Source: Aestuariivirga sp.
GTDB lineage: Bacteria > Pseudomonadota > Alphaproteobacteria > Rhizobiales > Aestuariivirgaceae
NCBI GenBank assembly: GCA_030680855.1
Contig: JAUXUN010000032.1
Span: 16,041 to 80,040, forward strand
Direction: 5' to 3'
DNA: 64,000 bases
Program-made: the position numbers and the translations under genes
Notes under the pieces: model-generated
What the model was told of the DNA's origin: nothing
The model's input: only the letters and a program-made list of their open reading frames with translations
Database searches by the model: none
In this document: piece by piece, positions 1 through 9,845 of the stretch
How positions within the stretch are numbered: position 1 is the first letter of the stretch
Layout of the letters: every line of letters begins with the position of its first letter

Positions 1-212
1 TGTCCGGCATCGTCCGCCGCTTGGAAAGCCTGGGCGAAAGCGAGATCAAGTCGGAAACGGTGGGCAAGCTCATCATGGAGGCCCTCAAGGCCCTCGATGA
101 CGTGGCCTATGTCCGCTTTGCCTCGGTCTACAAGAACTTTCGTGAAGCCAAGGACTTTGAAGAACTGATCGGCGAACTCGCAAGCGACGAGGGCGAAAGC
201 GAGGCATCTTGA
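1..212 (+). CDS. nrdR: Transcriptional repressor NrdR, C-terminal part (5' end outside window)
   Basis: The reading frame is open from base 3 to the TGA at 210-212 and has no start inside the window, so the N-terminal zinc ribbon and most of the ATP-cone lie upstream. The visible part reads [17 protein letters not shown] and then [13 protein letters not shown], which is the typical end of the ATP-cone domain of NrdR. NrdR represses ribonucleotide reductase genes in response to ATP/dATP. The end overlaps the start of ribD, an order (nrdR-ribD-ribE-ribH-nusB) common in alphaproteobacteria, so it is probably the head of this operon. Confidence 0.93.
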   Translation, partial: SGIVRRLESLGESEIKSETVGKLIMEALKALDDVAYVRFASVYKNFREAKDFEELIGELASDEGESEAS

Positions 213-1300
213 CCGCCGATCGGCGCTGGATGGCCTATGCCCTGCGCCTGGGGCGCCGTGCCCTTGGCACCACCGCTGAAAACCCCCCCGTAGGCTGCGT
301 TGTCGTGAGAGATCGCAGGGTTTTGGGTGTCGGCTGGACCCAACCCGGGGGCAGGCCGCATGCCGAAACAGAGGCCCTAAAAATGGCGGGAGAGCAGGCC
401 CGGGGAGCTACCGCCTATGTCACCCTCGAACCCTGCGCCCATCATGGCCGCACCGGCCCGTGTGCTGAAGCATTGGTCAAGGCCGGCATAGCCCGCGTTG
501 TGACTGCCATCGAAGACCCTGACCCCCGCACTTCAGGCCAAGGCCATGCCATCCTGCGCTCCGCTGGTGTGGCAGTGGACGTGAGCCTGGGTGCAGAGGA
601 GGCAAGCCATGACCTGGCAGGTTTCCTCACGCGAGTAGTCAGGAAACGCCCCTATGTTACTTTAAAGATTGGGGTTTCCGCCGACGGCAAGATCGCCGCT
701 GGACCCCGCCAGCGCACCGCCATTACCGGGCCGGTGGTCAAGGCCCGGGTCCATCTCATGCGGGCCCAAAGCGATGCCATCCTGGTGGGCCTCAGCACTG
801 TCCTCATTGATGATCCCGACCTGACCTGCCGTTTGCCCGGAATGGAAGCCCGCTCGCCGATCCGCATCGTGGCCGATACGCGCCTGTCCATTCCCTCAAA
901 GGCAAAGCTGGTCAAAACCGCTGAACAGGTGCCGGTTTGGATCCTCTCCACGCGCAAAGGTGGCGTAAGCGCCGGCATTACCGTGATTGACTGCAGGCAA
1001 ACCCCCGATGGCTGGGTGGATTTTGCCGATGCGCTGGAACAGCTTGCGGCAAGGGGCATCAATCGCCTGCTGGTTGAAGGCGGCTCGCACATATCGCAAA
1101 GCCTGCTGGAAACCGATTTGGTGGATGAAGTGCAGCTTTTCCAGAATCCCGTTGTCATAGGCCCGCAAGGGATTGATGCCATTGCGGAAATGCCGCTTGC
1201 AAATCTCGCTAACCAGTTTCGCCAGACCGAAAAGGAAGTGCTTGGAAGCGATACTTTGACCGTCTATGAACGGCCCCATGTTCACCGGAATAGTCACTGA
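209..1300 (+). CDS. ribD: Bifunctional riboflavin biosynthesis deaminase/reductase RibD
   Basis: A 363-residue protein with two domains. The N-terminal cytidine-deaminase-like domain carries the zinc motif HAETEAL followed by [11 protein letters not shown]. The C-terminal pyrimidine reductase domain includes [13 protein letters not shown] and a late LLVEGG motif. It catalyses deamination and then reduction of the pyrimidine intermediate in riboflavin synthesis. The start is taken as TTG at 209, which overlaps the nrdR stop; an ATG at 230 is a possible alternative. The 3' end overlaps the start of ribE, indicating translational coupling. No FMN riboswitch is seen upstream, as expected inside an operon. 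Confidence 0.95.
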   Translation: MTADRRWMAYALRLGRRALGTTAENPPVGCVVVRDRRVLGVGWTQPGGRPHAETEALKMAGEQARGATAYVTLEPCAHHGRTGPCAEALVKAGIARVVTAIEDPDPRTSGQGHAILRSAGVAVDVSLGAEEASHDLAGFLTRVVRKRPYVTLKIGVSADGKIAAGPRQRTAITGPVVKARVHLMRAQSDAILVGLSTVLIDDPDLTCRLPGMEARSPIRIVADTRLSIPSKAKLVKTAEQVPVWILSTRKGGVSAGITVIDCRQTPDGWVDFADALEQLAARGINRLLVEGGSHISQSLLETDLVDEVQLFQNPVVIGPQGIDAIAEMPLANLANQFRQTEKEVLGSDTLTVYERPHVHRNSH

Positions 1301-1886
1301 TATTGGCGAGGTTGTGCGCGTTGAAAAGCGCGGCGATACCCGTTTCACCATCGCCACGGCCTACGCCCCCGAGAGCATTGCCATAGGAGCTTCCATTTCC
1401 TGTTCCGGCTGCTGCCTTACCGCAATTGAAATGGGCCGCTTGCCGGATGGCCGCGGGACTTTCGTGATTGAAGCCTCCGCTGAAACCCTTTCAAAAACGA
1501 CCTTAAGCAATTGGAAAACCGGCACCCGCATAAATCTCGAACGCTCCTTGAAGATAGGAGATGAGCTCGGCGGCCACATCGTCTCGGGCCATGTTGATGG
1601 CCTTGGAGAAATTATCTCCATCACCCCTGAAGGCGATTCCAAGCGCTTTCGTTTCAGGGCGCCAAACGACATTGCGCGCTTCATCGCGCAAAAAGGCTCC
1701 GTCACCCTGGATGGAACTTCGCTCACGGTGAATGACGTTGATGGCAATTTCTTCGGCGTGAACATCATTCCCCACACCCAAGCAGTCACCACATGGGGCC
1801 ATGCGCGCGTCGGCGACGCCGTTAACATTGAAATAGATATGCTGGCGCGCTATGTGGCGCGTCTTGCAGAGTTCGGAAAGTCATGA
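1278..1886 (+). CDS. ribE: Riboflavin synthase alpha chain
   Basis: Forms riboflavin from two molecules of dimethylribityl-lumazine. The protein begins [10 protein letters not shown], the hallmark start of the family, so the ATG at 1278 is preferred over the upstream in-frame ATG at 1266. Two lumazine-binding repeats are visible: the second begins at [14 protein letters not shown] and includes [12 protein letters not shown]. About 202 residues, the usual length. It overlaps ribD upstream and shares an ATGA overlap with ribH downstream, so all three are probably translated from one mRNA. Confidence 0.95.
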   Translation: MFTGIVTDIGEVVRVEKRGDTRFTIATAYAPESIAIGASISCSGCCLTAIEMGRLPDGRGTFVIEASAETLSKTTLSNWKTGTRINLERSLKIGDELGGHIVSGHVDGLGEIISITPEGDSKRFRFRAPNDIARFIAQKGSVTLDGTSLTVNDVDGNFFGVNIIPHTQAVTTWGHARVGDAVNIEIDMLARYVARLAEFGKS

Positions 1887-2356
1887 AGGTCGAAAAGAAA
1901 AAAACAGAATCCGGGAAGATCAAGGCGAAACTTCTCATCCTTGAGGCCCGCTTCTACGCGGACATGTGCGATGAACTCGCCAAGGGAGCAATCGCTGCCC
2001 TTGAGCGCAGCGGCGCGACCTGGGATCGCCTCGCGGTGCCTGGCGCCCTGGAAGTGCCGGGGGCCATTGCAATGGCGGAAGTGTCCAGGCGTTATGATGG
2101 CTATGTGGCGTTGGGCTGCGTGCTCCGTGGTGAAACCACCCATTATGAAATCGTCTCCGGTGAAAGCGCCCGGGGACTCATGGACCTCACGCTGAAAGGC
2201 CTTTGCATCGGCAACGGCATTCTGACCTGCGAGAACGAGGCGCAAGCCTGGGCCCGGGCAAAAACCTCCGAGGGTGACAAGGGCGGCGGTGCGGCGGATA
2301 CCGCTCTTGCCATGATCCGCTTCAAGCGCGTCATGAAGAAGAAAGCCGCACGATGA
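1883..2356 (+). CDS. ribH: 6,7-dimethyl-8-ribityllumazine synthase
   Basis: 157 residues, normal for the lumazine synthase family. It condenses the RibD-derived pyrimidine with dihydroxybutanone phosphate. Recognisable segments are [15 protein letters not shown], the substrate-site [14 protein letters not shown], the [14 protein letters not shown] loop and [12 protein letters not shown] (family usually NGVLTVENEEQA). The ATG overlaps the ribE stop (ATGA), and its own stop overlaps the nusB start in the same way. It probably assembles with RibE. Confidence 0.95.
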   Translation: MKVEKKKTESGKIKAKLLILEARFYADMCDELAKGAIAALERSGATWDRLAVPGALEVPGAIAMAEVSRRYDGYVALGCVLRGETTHYEIVSGESARGLMDLTLKGLCIGNGILTCENEAQAWARAKTSEGDKGGGAADTALAMIRFKRVMKKKAAR

Positions 2357-2823
2357 CCGGCAAGCGGGCCAAACCGGTTGAACGCGCTGCCGCCCGCCTG
2401 GGCGCCGTGCAGGCGCTTTACCAGATGGATTTGGCAGGGACCGATGTGGGTGAAACCCTTGCGCAATTTTCCGCCCGCGCCTCCGGCGAAAACTTTGACG
2501 ATGGCCAATGCGGCGAGGCCGATTACAAATTCCTCAAGGAAGTTGTTGATGGCGCGGTCCGCGAGCAGGCAACCATTGATCCAGCTGTTGACGCAATACT
2601 CGACAAGGCCTGGCCCATGCACCGGCTGGACGCCACCGTGCGCGCAATCCTGCGAGCCGCCGCCTTTGAAATCATGTTTATGGAAAAAGTCCCGACCCGT
2701 GTTTCCATCAGTGAATACCTGGATGTGGCCGGCGCTTTCTTTGGCGAGGAGGAGCCACGCTTCATCAACGGCGTGTTGAATACCCTGGCGCGCAGCCGCC
2801 GTCCCAACGAGTTCGCCGCGTGA
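2353..2823 (+). CDS. nusB: Transcription antitermination factor NusB
   Basis: 156 residues, all-helical. It carries the NusB signatures [13 protein letters not shown] near the N-terminus and [16 protein letters not shown]...[11 protein letters not shown] at the C-terminus. NusB with NusE (S10) binds boxA RNA for rRNA antitermination. It is the last gene of the rib operon, as often seen in proteobacteria, with an ATGA overlap with ribH. Its stop overlaps the GTG proposed for the following MFS gene. Confidence 0.94.
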   Translation: MTGKRAKPVERAAARLGAVQALYQMDLAGTDVGETLAQFSARASGENFDDGQCGEADYKFLKEVVDGAVREQATIDPAVDAILDKAWPMHRLDATVRAILRAAAFEIMFMEKVPTRVSISEYLDVAGAFFGEEEPRFINGVLNTLARSRRPNEFAA

Positions 2824-4004
2824 CCGACATTGCCCGCGCCAAACGCAACATTCTGTTGCTGGCGATTTCCCAGGCGCTCTATTCCTGCTGCGTGATTATC
2901 GTTTTTGCTACCGCCGGATTGGTCGGTCTCATGCTGGCCCCAAGCCCCGGCCTGGCCACCACGCCCATCACTACCTTCGTTTTGGGATCGGCCATCACCA
3001 CGATTCCCGCATCCCTTATGATGCAGCGCCTGGGCCGCGTGCCCGTGTTCGTTTTTGGCGCGTTTGCCTGCGTGCTGGGTGCTGGAATTTCCGTTTACGC
3101 GATTTACTCCCAGAACTTCGTCCTGTTCTGCCTGGCCACGGGATTGCAGGGCATCTTCCAGGCCACCAGCGGCTTCTACCGCTTTGCCGCAGTCGAAGGC
3201 GCCACGCCCGATCTGAAACCCATTGCCATTTCCTGGGTTCTGGCCGGCGGCGTTTTTGCCGCCGTTGCCGGCACTTTGATTTCCAACGGTACTGCTGACC
3301 TGTTTGCGCCTTTTACCTTTGCAGGGTCCTATCTTGCGTCCACGGTCATCGCGCTTGTGGCAATTTTTGTCCTGTTCCTGTTGAACCTGCCCAAGCCTAC
3401 GGCGGAAGAAATCAACGGTGAACGCCGGCCGTGGAGCGAACTGCTGCGCCAGCCCCGCATGATCGTCGCCATGGTGACCGCAATCATTTCCTACGCCATG
3501 ATGAACTTCATGATGACCGCGGCCCCAGTCGCCATGATTGGCTGCGGCTTCACCAAGTTTGATGCGTCTTGGGTTCTGCAATGGCATGTGCTGGCCATGT
3601 TCGTGCCCAGCTTTTTCACCGGCCACCTGATCAAGGCCTGGGGCGTGGAACGGGTCATTGCCATCGGCATGGTTCTGCTGTTTGCCGCCGGCGTGGTTGG
3701 CATCCTCGACATCAGGTTCGGGAATTTTGCCGTCTCCCTCATTCTCCTGGGCCTTGGCTGGAATTTCGGCTTCATTGGCGGCACAACCATGCTGACCACG
3801 ACTTATAGGCCTGCCGAGCGCGGCAAGGTGCAAGCCGCGAACGACTTCGGCATTTCGGCGCTCATGGTAGTGGCCTCCTTCAGTTCCGGCAAAGTGCTGG
3901 ATAGCTTGGGCTGGGGCGCCGTTGGCATCGCCATGTTCCCCGCCGCGTTGCTGACACTGCTGCTGCTGGGCTGGCTTGCCATGAACAGCCGAAAAACCGC
4001 CTGA
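2820..4004 (+). CDS. Major facilitator superfamily transporter
   Basis: A 394-residue polytopic membrane protein with about twelve hydrophobic segments and the MFS motif MMQRLGRVPVFVFGAFACVLG in the loop after the second or third helix. The central hydrophilic loop (KPTAEEINGERRPWSELLRQ) separates two six-helix halves. The GTG start at 2820 overlaps the nusB stop, suggesting co-translation with the rib operon. The substrate cannot be read from sequence. Linkage to riboflavin genes is common for this MFS type in alphaproteobacteria but does not prove flavin transport. The frame opposite is long but is an artefact of GC-rich coding. Confidence 0.85.
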   Translation: MTDIARAKRNILLLAISQALYSCCVIIVFATAGLVGLMLAPSPGLATTPITTFVLGSAITTIPASLMMQRLGRVPVFVFGAFACVLGAGISVYAIYSQNFVLFCLATGLQGIFQATSGFYRFAAVEGATPDLKPIAISWVLAGGVFAAVAGTLISNGTADLFAPFTFAGSYLASTVIALVAIFVLFLLNLPKPTAEEINGERRPWSELLRQPRMIVAMVTAIISYAMMNFMMTAAPVAMIGCGFTKFDASWVLQWHVLAMFVPSFFTGHLIKAWGVERVIAIGMVLLFAAGVVGILDIRFGNFAVSLILLGLGWNFGFIGGTTMLTTTYRPAERGKVQAANDFGISALMVVASFSSGKVLDSLGWGAVGIAMFPAALLTLLLLGWLAMNSRKTA

Positions 4005-4143
4005 CACCGCACTGCAATACTGGCCATTGCTTCTTTTTGCCCGATTTGGCATATCCCAGCCATCAATCCGGGGCAGGGGACGGACACGGGAAGATTCGCG
4101 TGTCTGGATTGCACCGGGGCAACACAAACAAAAGGGTTAATTC

Positions 4144-6279
4144 ATGACCTCCACTCTCTGGCTGATCGTGCTCGCGGGCGCGCTGTCCATCGTCTACGGA
4201 ATTGTCACGACGCGCGGGCTTCTCGCCGCCGATGCGGGCTCGGCCCGCATGCAGGAAATTTCCGCCGCCGTGCGTGAAGGTGCTGCCGCCTATCTCAAAC
4301 GCCAGTATCAGACCATTGCCATGGTTGGCGTAGTCATTTTCATTATTGCCTGGCTCTTGCTTGGCGCCTATTCAGCCATCGGCTTTCTGATTGGCGCCGT
4401 GCTCTCTGGCGCTGCAGGCTTTATCGGCATGAACGTCTCGGTGCGGGCCAACGTGCGTGTGGCGCAGGCAGCAACAAAGTCGCTTGCTGGCGGTTTGGAC
4501 CTCGCGTTCAAATCCGGCGCGGTAACCGGCCTCCTCGTGGCAGGCCTCGGCCTTCTCGGCGTTACCCTTTATTTCGGCTTCCTCACGGGCTCGATGGGTT
4601 TTGAGCCCACCAGCCGTGACGTGATCGACGCGCTGGTCTCCCTTTCCTTCGGCGCTTCGCTCATATCAATTTTCGCCCGTCTCGGCGGCGGCATCTTCAC
4701 CAAGGGTGCCGACGTTGGCGGCGACATGGTGGGCAAGGTTGAAGCCGGCATTCCGGAAGATGATCCACGCAACCCCGCAACGATCGCCGACAACGTCGGC
4801 GACAACGTCGGCGATTGCGCCGGCATGGCCGCTGACCTGTTTGAGACCTATGTGGTGACCGCTGTTGCGACAATGGTCCTCGCGGCAATCGTATTGCCGG
4901 ATGCCATGAAGCTTGCTGGCATGGTTCTGCCGCTTGCCATTGGCGGCGCCTGTGTCATCACCTCGATCATCGGCTCCTATTTCGTCAAGCTTGGCGCCAA
5001 CAACAACATCATGGGCGCCCTCTACAAGGGCATCATTGCAACGGGTGTTCTTTCGCTCGCCGCCTTGTACCCGGTGATCTCCTACGTGTTCGGCGGCATG
5101 GATGTTGCCCTTGGTGACGCCACCAAGGCCTTCACGCCCTTGAGCCTGTTCTACTGCGGCATCGCCGGGGTGGTGTTCACCGGACTCATCATCTGGATCA
5201 CCGAATACTACACGGGCACCGGCTAGCGCCCGGTGAACTCCATCGCCGAAGCCTCAATCACCGGCCACGGCACCAACGTGATCCAGGGTCTGGCGGTTTC
5301 CATGGAAGCAACCGCCGTTCCGGCCATCATCATCATTGCCGGAATCATCGTCACTTTCAACCTCGCGGGTCTCTTCGGCATTGCCGTCGCGGTGACAACG
5401 ATGTTGGCGCTCGCTGGCATGGTTGTGGCCCTCGACGCCTTCGGCCCGGTTACCGACAACGCCGGCGGAATCGCCGAAATGGCGGGCCTGCCCAAGGAAG
5501 TGCGCCAGAACACCGACGCGCTCGATGCGGTGGGCAACACCACCAAGGCCGTAACCAAGGGCTATGCCATTGGCTCGGCCGGCCTCGGCGCTCTCGTGCT
5601 CTTTGCGGCCTATACGCAGGACTTGAAGTTCTTCGCCGCGAATGCATCGCCGGGAACCTTCTTTGAAGGCGTAAACGTCACCTTCGACCTCTCCAACCCC
5701 TACGTGGTTGTGGGCCTGATCTTCGGCGGCCTGCTGCCCTACCTCTTCGGCGGCATGTCAATGACCGCCGTGGGCCGCGCCGCGCAGTCCGTGGTGGTTG
5801 AAGTGCGCCGCCAGTTCAAGGAACGCCCCGGCATCATGAAGGGCACCGATAAGCCTGACTATGCCCGCGCCGTGGACCTGCTCACCAAGGCCGCCATCAA
5901 GGAAATGATCATTCCTTCCATGCTGCCCGTGTTCTCGCCCATCGTGGTCTTCTACGTGATCTACGCGATTGCCGGCAAGGAAGCAGGCTTTGCGTCCCTG
6001 GGCGCGATGCTCATGGGCGTGATCGTCACCGGCCTCTTCGTGGCCATCTCCATGACCGCCGGCGGCGGCGCCTGGGATAACGCGAAGAAATCCTTTGAGG
6101 ATGGCTTCGTGGACTCAAAGGGCGTGAAGCACCTGAAGGGCTCCGAAGCCCACAAGGCCTCAGTCACCGGCGACACCGTAGGCGACCCCTACAAGGACAC
6201 CGCAGGCCCGGCCGTAAACCCCATGATCAAAATTACTAACATCGTGGCCCTGCTGCTGCTGGCGGTTCTGGCGCACTGA
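4144..6279 (+). pseudogene. hppA: Membrane-bound proton-translocating pyrophosphatase, interrupted by an in-frame TAG
   Basis: The frame covers 711 codon positions, the normal length of a bacterial H+-PPase, but codon 361 (5224-5226) is TAG. Both sides align with the family: ...[11 protein letters not shown], stop, [20 protein letters not shown]..., where Tyr or another aromatic residue is usual at the stop. The catalytic stretch [20 protein letters not shown] and [17 protein letters not shown] lies before the stop. The GNTTKA motif (Lys about codon 468) after it indicates a K+-independent enzyme. No other damage is seen, so this is a very recent nonsense mutation, a sequencing error, a suppressed codon, or a split protein restarting at GTG 5233. 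No convincing ribosome-binding site precedes that GTG. Confidence 0.85.
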
Positions 6280-6300
6280 TCCAGAGTTCAATTGAGCTGG

Positions 6301-6334
6301 AAATGGTCGGGTTCGTCCCGGCCATTTTTGTTTT
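6301..6334 (+). terminator. Rho-independent terminator after hppA
   Basis: An 11-bp stem AAATGGTCGGG / CCCGGCCATTT with one G-T pair and a TTCGT loop, followed by TTGTTTT. It lies 21 bases after the hppA stop, so it would end the hppA transcript before the hydrolase gene. Confidence 0.8.
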
Positions 6335-6381
6335 GCAGGATAGAGTTTCTGCAAATAATCTCACTGTTTGGGGTCGTTGAA

Positions 6382-7188
6382 ATGCTTCAGCTAGATCGCA
6401 GATACAGATTTCATGGTCAGGAAATCGCCTGGGGCAGCATTGGTACTGGCGAACCCATTGTGCTCGTGCACGGCACGCCGTTTTCATCTCAGGTGTGGCG
6501 ACGTATCGCCCCTTGGTTGGCACGTCGCAGGACAGTTTATTTCTTCGATCTCTTGGGATATGGCGAGTCCGAAATGCGCGACAGCCAGGATGTTTCGCTA
6601 GGCATTCAAAACCAGGTTCTTGCGGAAATTTTAAAGCATTGGTCGTTGGAAAAACCTGAGGTCGTTGCTCATGATTTTGGCGGCGCAACCGTTTTGCGTG
6701 GATACTATCTTCAGGGCCTGCGCTACAGCAGATTGACCTTGATCGATCCTGTTGCGCTTTCGCCATGGGGGTCACCCTTCGTCCAGCATGTGCGCAAGCA
6801 CATTGAGGCATTTAACGGGCTTCCAAGCTACGCGCATAAGGCCCTGATCAGCGCCTATCTTCAGGGCGCTTCGTTCAAAGGATTATCCAGCGAGGCTTTG
6901 GAGGTTTATGCAGCACCTTGGCTTGGAGATGTGGGGCAGGAGGCGTTCTATCGGCAGATCGCGCAAATGGATATTAAGTACACGGATGAAATTGAACTGC
7001 TCTACGGGAAGCCTGAATGCCCTATCCAAATTCTTTGGGGTGAAGAAGATCTCTGGATACCCATTGCCACAGGCGAAAGGTTAGCAGCGAAGCTGGCGAG
7101 CGGACACCTCATTCGAATTCCTCGCGCAGGGCACCTCGTTCAGGAGGATGCCCCGGAAGCGATAGTAGCAGCAATCCTGCAACGCTGA
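6382..7188 (+). CDS. Alpha/beta-fold hydrolase, haloalkane dehalogenase/epoxide hydrolase type
   Basis: 268 residues from the ATG at 6382; the frame is open further upstream but runs back into the hppA terminator. The oxyanion-hole motif VHGTPFSS is at about residue 29. The nucleophile elbow VAHDFGG places Asp98 where serine hydrolases have Ser. The later acid is in WGEEDLWIP and the catalytic His is in IPRAGHLVQEDAPE. An Asp nucleophile is typical of haloalkane dehalogenases, fluoroacetate dehalogenases and epoxide hydrolases. The substrate is not determinable. It stands alone between a terminator and a convergent desaturase gene. Confidence 0.82.
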   Translation: MLQLDRRYRFHGQEIAWGSIGTGEPIVLVHGTPFSSQVWRRIAPWLARRRTVYFFDLLGYGESEMRDSQDVSLGIQNQVLAEILKHWSLEKPEVVAHDFGGATVLRGYYLQGLRYSRLTLIDPVALSPWGSPFVQHVRKHIEAFNGLPSYAHKALISAYLQGASFKGLSSEALEVYAAPWLGDVGQEAFYRQIAQMDIKYTDEIELLYGKPECPIQILWGEEDLWIPIATGERLAAKLASGHLIRIPRAGHLVQEDAPEAIVAAILQR

Positions 7189-7212
7189 GTCTCCCGAAAA
7201 ACCCCAGTTCAC

Positions 7213-8124
7213 TTATGAACGTCTCCTGGACAAATCTGTGATCAGTTCCCCGTTAAACCGCGCATAGCCGTCAGCCGTCGTCTTCAGATGCTCACGCACG
7301 GCGTCGTGCAGTTCCGGGAGCTTGTGAAACGGAACTGTCGGCAACGCGTGATGCTCTGCATGAAAGGGCATGTTCCACGCCACCAGCCGCACCAGCTTTG
7401 TCGTGAAAGTCGTGCGGGTGTTTTCAAACATGTTGTCAACATGCGGGCAGTTGGTGTGCTCGGCGAGGAGAAAGAGCCGCAGGAACGGTTGGCCGATGAG
7501 GGCAGGGAGGATCCATGTCCAAACCACAAGCGATGATTGCCAAAGAACCGACGCGGCGGCGATCAAAACATAAATGGCCAGCATCACCCGTGCTTCGAAG
7601 GCTATGCGGGGCCTGGCCTTCTCCGGCGCAAAGTCATCGGCGCTTCGGCCCATCGCGTTGCGCAGCAGAGTGCGAATTGCCGCAAACCACAGGGGAAACC
7701 CTGACACGTATTTTACATAGCCAATCAGCGTGGAGGGTTTAGGGGTCAGCAGTTCCGGGTCACGGGCCGCGTCATGCGTATGGCGGTGGTGGGCGAAATG
7801 AAAAAAGCGGAACCAGGTGGGCGGCATCAAAATCAGGAATCCGCTTGTGCTTGAGACTGCCGTGTTGAGGAGGGAACTTCTGAATGCGGTTTCGTGAATG
7901 CATTCATGCAGGGCCGTGAACAGAAAAACGATCAGGATGCCTTGCAGCGTCAGCAGCAGAAACCAGAAGGGCACACGAAGCGCAATCAGGGTTCCGAGGA
8001 CGAGAATCGCTCCCAAGTGAAAGCCGAATCGCAGCAGCCCCGGCCCATCGCTTCGTTCAATGAGAAACCGGCGCAGAGCAGGCTCCAGGTTTGTAATGGC
8101 GGTTCGATGGTCGATAGCGTCCAT
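7213..8124 (-). CDS. Fatty acid desaturase family protein
   Basis: 303 residues starting at MDAIDHRTAI; the longer upstream frame would run into the neighbouring lipoprotein gene. All three histidine boxes of membrane di-iron desaturases are present: HECIH (73-77), HHRHTH (112-117) and HAEHH (255-259). Hydrophobic spans surround residues 32-70, 85-102 and 180-222. An N-terminal sequence box (FTALHECIHETAF) resembles alkyl-chain desaturases and carotenoid hydroxylases. The exact substrate is open. It is transcribed convergently to the hydrolase gene. Confidence 0.85.
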   Translation of the reverse strand: MDAIDHRTAITNLEPALRRFLIERSDGPGLLRFGFHLGAILVLGTLIALRVPFWFLLLTLQGILIVFLFTALHECIHETAFRSSLLNTAVSSTSGFLILMPPTWFRFFHFAHHRHTHDAARDPELLTPKPSTLIGYVKYVSGFPLWFAAIRTLLRNAMGRSADDFAPEKARPRIAFEARVMLAIYVLIAAASVLWQSSLVVWTWILPALIGQPFLRLFLLAEHTNCPHVDNMFENTRTTFTTKLVRLVAWNMPFHAEHHALPTVPFHKLPELHDAVREHLKTTADGYARFNGELITDLSRRRS

Positions 8125-8176
8125 TGGTGGAAATTTAACATGGCGGAAAGCTTGGGGCCAGAGAACGCCCTTCGGC

Positions 8177-8632
8177 TTAGAAACCGGGTTTTGAACCCAG
8201 GATTCCCTTGAAAATGTCCTGCAGTATTGACAGTTCGCCGCCGACAATGGGCGTTTCACGCGAATTGATGTTGATGATGCGCCCATCTTCCAGGCCATAC
8301 TGGGCAAAGCTTGTCACCTGGTCGCCCCTGTCAAAACGCACCGCAATGACTTCGCGGCTCGTTTCCTTGGCTTTGAGGAAGGACCGGCTCTGGGTCACGC
8401 TGGTGATGTAATAGTTGCTGTCGCCCTGAAAATTGATGCTGGCGGTTGTGGACGGCGACCCCAGAATGCCTTCAACCTCGGTTCTTGACATGCCTTCTGA
8501 AATCTGGCCGAAAGCGCCGGGTTTTGCCAGATAGCCATGGTGGCTTATGGTAGGCGAGCACGCCGCAATCAGGGTTGCAAAAGTGGCCGCAACCAGCCAC
8601 AGGGAAGCGCGCGCGAGGTATTTTCTGGTCAT
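8177..8632 (-). CDS. bamE: SmpA/OmlA (BamE-like) outer membrane lipoprotein
   Basis: About 151 residues from MTRKYLARAS, with a signal peptide ending in the lipobox LIAAC, so it is a predicted lipoprotein. The mature part contains GQISEGMSRTEVEGILGSPST, the core of the SmpA/OmlA fold, where a short helix precedes a conserved Gly-x-Pro turn. In this family the protein is a small accessory part of the BAM outer membrane assembly complex. It is divergent from the cytochrome chaperone gene that follows, the standard alphaproteobacterial arrangement (bamE / CBP3 / DUF177). Confidence 0.88.
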   Translation of the reverse strand: MTRKYLARASLWLVAATFATLIAACSPTISHHGYLAKPGAFGQISEGMSRTEVEGILGSPSTTASINFQGDSNYYITSVTQSRSFLKAKETSREVIAVRFDRGDQVTSFAQYGLEDGRIININSRETPIVGGELSILQDIFKGILGSKPGF

Positions 8633-8710
8633 GAAAAGCAAACTAAATCCGTCACTTCAAGGTTTTTACGCAATGGTCTTTTGCCCGAGCCGGGCTATGA
8701 CGGCAAGTGC

Positions 8711-9220
8711 ATGATACTAGGTCGGTTGTTCAAGGCCCGCGAAAAACGCGAGAAACGCCTTTACGAGGCAATTGTGGCTGCCGCGCGGCACGTCAGGTTT
8801 TATGAGGATATGGGCGTTGCCGACACGATTGACGGGCGTTTTGAGATGATTGTGCTGCATCTCTTTCTCGTCCTCAACCGACTGAAGGGTGAGGGTGTTG
8901 AAGACCTCCGGCAAAACCTGACGGATGAATTCTTCGCCGATATGGACCGCTCATTGCGCGAACTCGGTGTCAGTGATGTAGCGGTGGGCAAGAAAGTGCG
9001 AAAGATTGCTGAATCCTACTATGGCCGCGTCATCGCCTACGACAGGGCATCATCGGGTGGTCCCAAAATGCTGGAGGAAGCCATAAGCCGGAATATCTAT
9101 CCCGATGGCGCGTCAGAAGATTCAATCAGGGCAATGGCTGCCTATTTTGGTAATGCCGTAAAACTGCTCGGTGCGACTTCTTTGGAGCAAATTCTTATTG
9201 GTGAATTGAGGTTCACATGA
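8711..9220 (+). CDS. Ubiquinol-cytochrome c chaperone family protein (CBP3-like)
   Basis: About 169 residues starting at the ATG at 8711 (MILGRLFKAREKREKRLYEAI); the frame extends upstream but only into the divergent bamE gene. The region LYEAIVAAARHVRFYEDMGVADTIDGRFEMIVLHLFLVLNRL matches the Ubiq_cyt_C_chap/CBP3 family, which assists cytochrome b maturation for complex III. It shares an ATGA overlap with the DUF177 gene at 9217, so the two are translationally coupled. Confidence 0.88.
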   Translation: MILGRLFKAREKREKRLYEAIVAAARHVRFYEDMGVADTIDGRFEMIVLHLFLVLNRLKGEGVEDLRQNLTDEFFADMDRSLRELGVSDVAVGKKVRKIAESYYGRVIAYDRASSGGPKMLEEAISRNIYPDGASEDSIRAMAAYFGNAVKLLGATSLEQILIGELRFT

Positions 9221-9717
9221 AACCGGCTGTCTATGAATTTTCTCGCCCGCTTCAGGTTGATCGCGTTCCGGCCCTGGGCTGTCACGAGCGCCTTGCCGCT
9301 GACAAAAAGGAATGCGCGGCCCTGGCAAAGCGCTTTGACCTTCCCAGGATTCATTCATTGGGCGGGCTGTTGAAGGTGGTGCCTTGGCGTGGTGGTGGCC
9401 TGAAAATCACCGGAACGCTCGATGCCAGGGTTGATCAGGTTTCCGTCATCAGCCTGGAAACCTTTACCTCGGATCTCGAGTTCCCTATTGAACGCTATTT
9501 CCTGTCGCCCGGCGCCGGCCAGCCCGCTGCTGAGGAAGATGTTGATATCATTGAAAACGGCAATGTCGACCTAGGGGAAATACTGGCCGAAAGCATGGCG
9601 CTTGAGCTCGATCCCTATCCCCGGCGGGAGGGCGAAGTCTTTGACGACATCGAAGAGCACCCGGAAAGCGCCAGGGTGTCGCCCTTCACTGGCCTCTCAA
9701 AGCTCAAACCGGACTAA
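9217..9717 (+). CDS. DUF177 (YceD-family) protein
   Basis: 166 residues. The order CBP3-DUF177-plsX and the segment LKVVPWRGGGLKITGTLDARVDQVSVISLETF identify the YceD/DUF177 family, whose bacterial members are linked to 23S rRNA metabolism or ribosome assembly. The usual C-x2-C signature is degraded, as often in alphaproteobacterial members. Acidic C-terminal half (AAEEDVDIIENGNVDLGEI). In many bacteria rpmF follows; here plsX follows directly after 128 bases and no rpmF is present. Confidence 0.82.
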   Translation: MKPAVYEFSRPLQVDRVPALGCHERLAADKKECAALAKRFDLPRIHSLGGLLKVVPWRGGGLKITGTLDARVDQVSVISLETFTSDLEFPIERYFLSPGAGQPAAEEDVDIIENGNVDLGEILAESMALELDPYPRREGEVFDDIEEHPESARVSPFTGLSKLKPD

Positions 9718-9845
9718 AAACAAGTGCCAATTTTGACTTAAAAAATAAGGGGTTGTTTCCCAAGAGATTGCCTTTATTTTCACGACTCAGGGGAGCCACC
9801 ATCACATTTGCTGAATAAGTCGGCAGCACGTGATATTGCGGGATA

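Noticed and set aside
1..208. FMN riboswitch before ribD
   Set aside because: The region codes for the NrdR C-terminus, with no room for the conserved RFN element.
2523..4127. Long antisense frame of 534 codons opposite nusB and the MFS gene
   Set aside because: Composition is Gly/His/Gln/Asn-rich without a domain. It lies entirely opposite well-recognised genes and reflects GC-rich codon bias.
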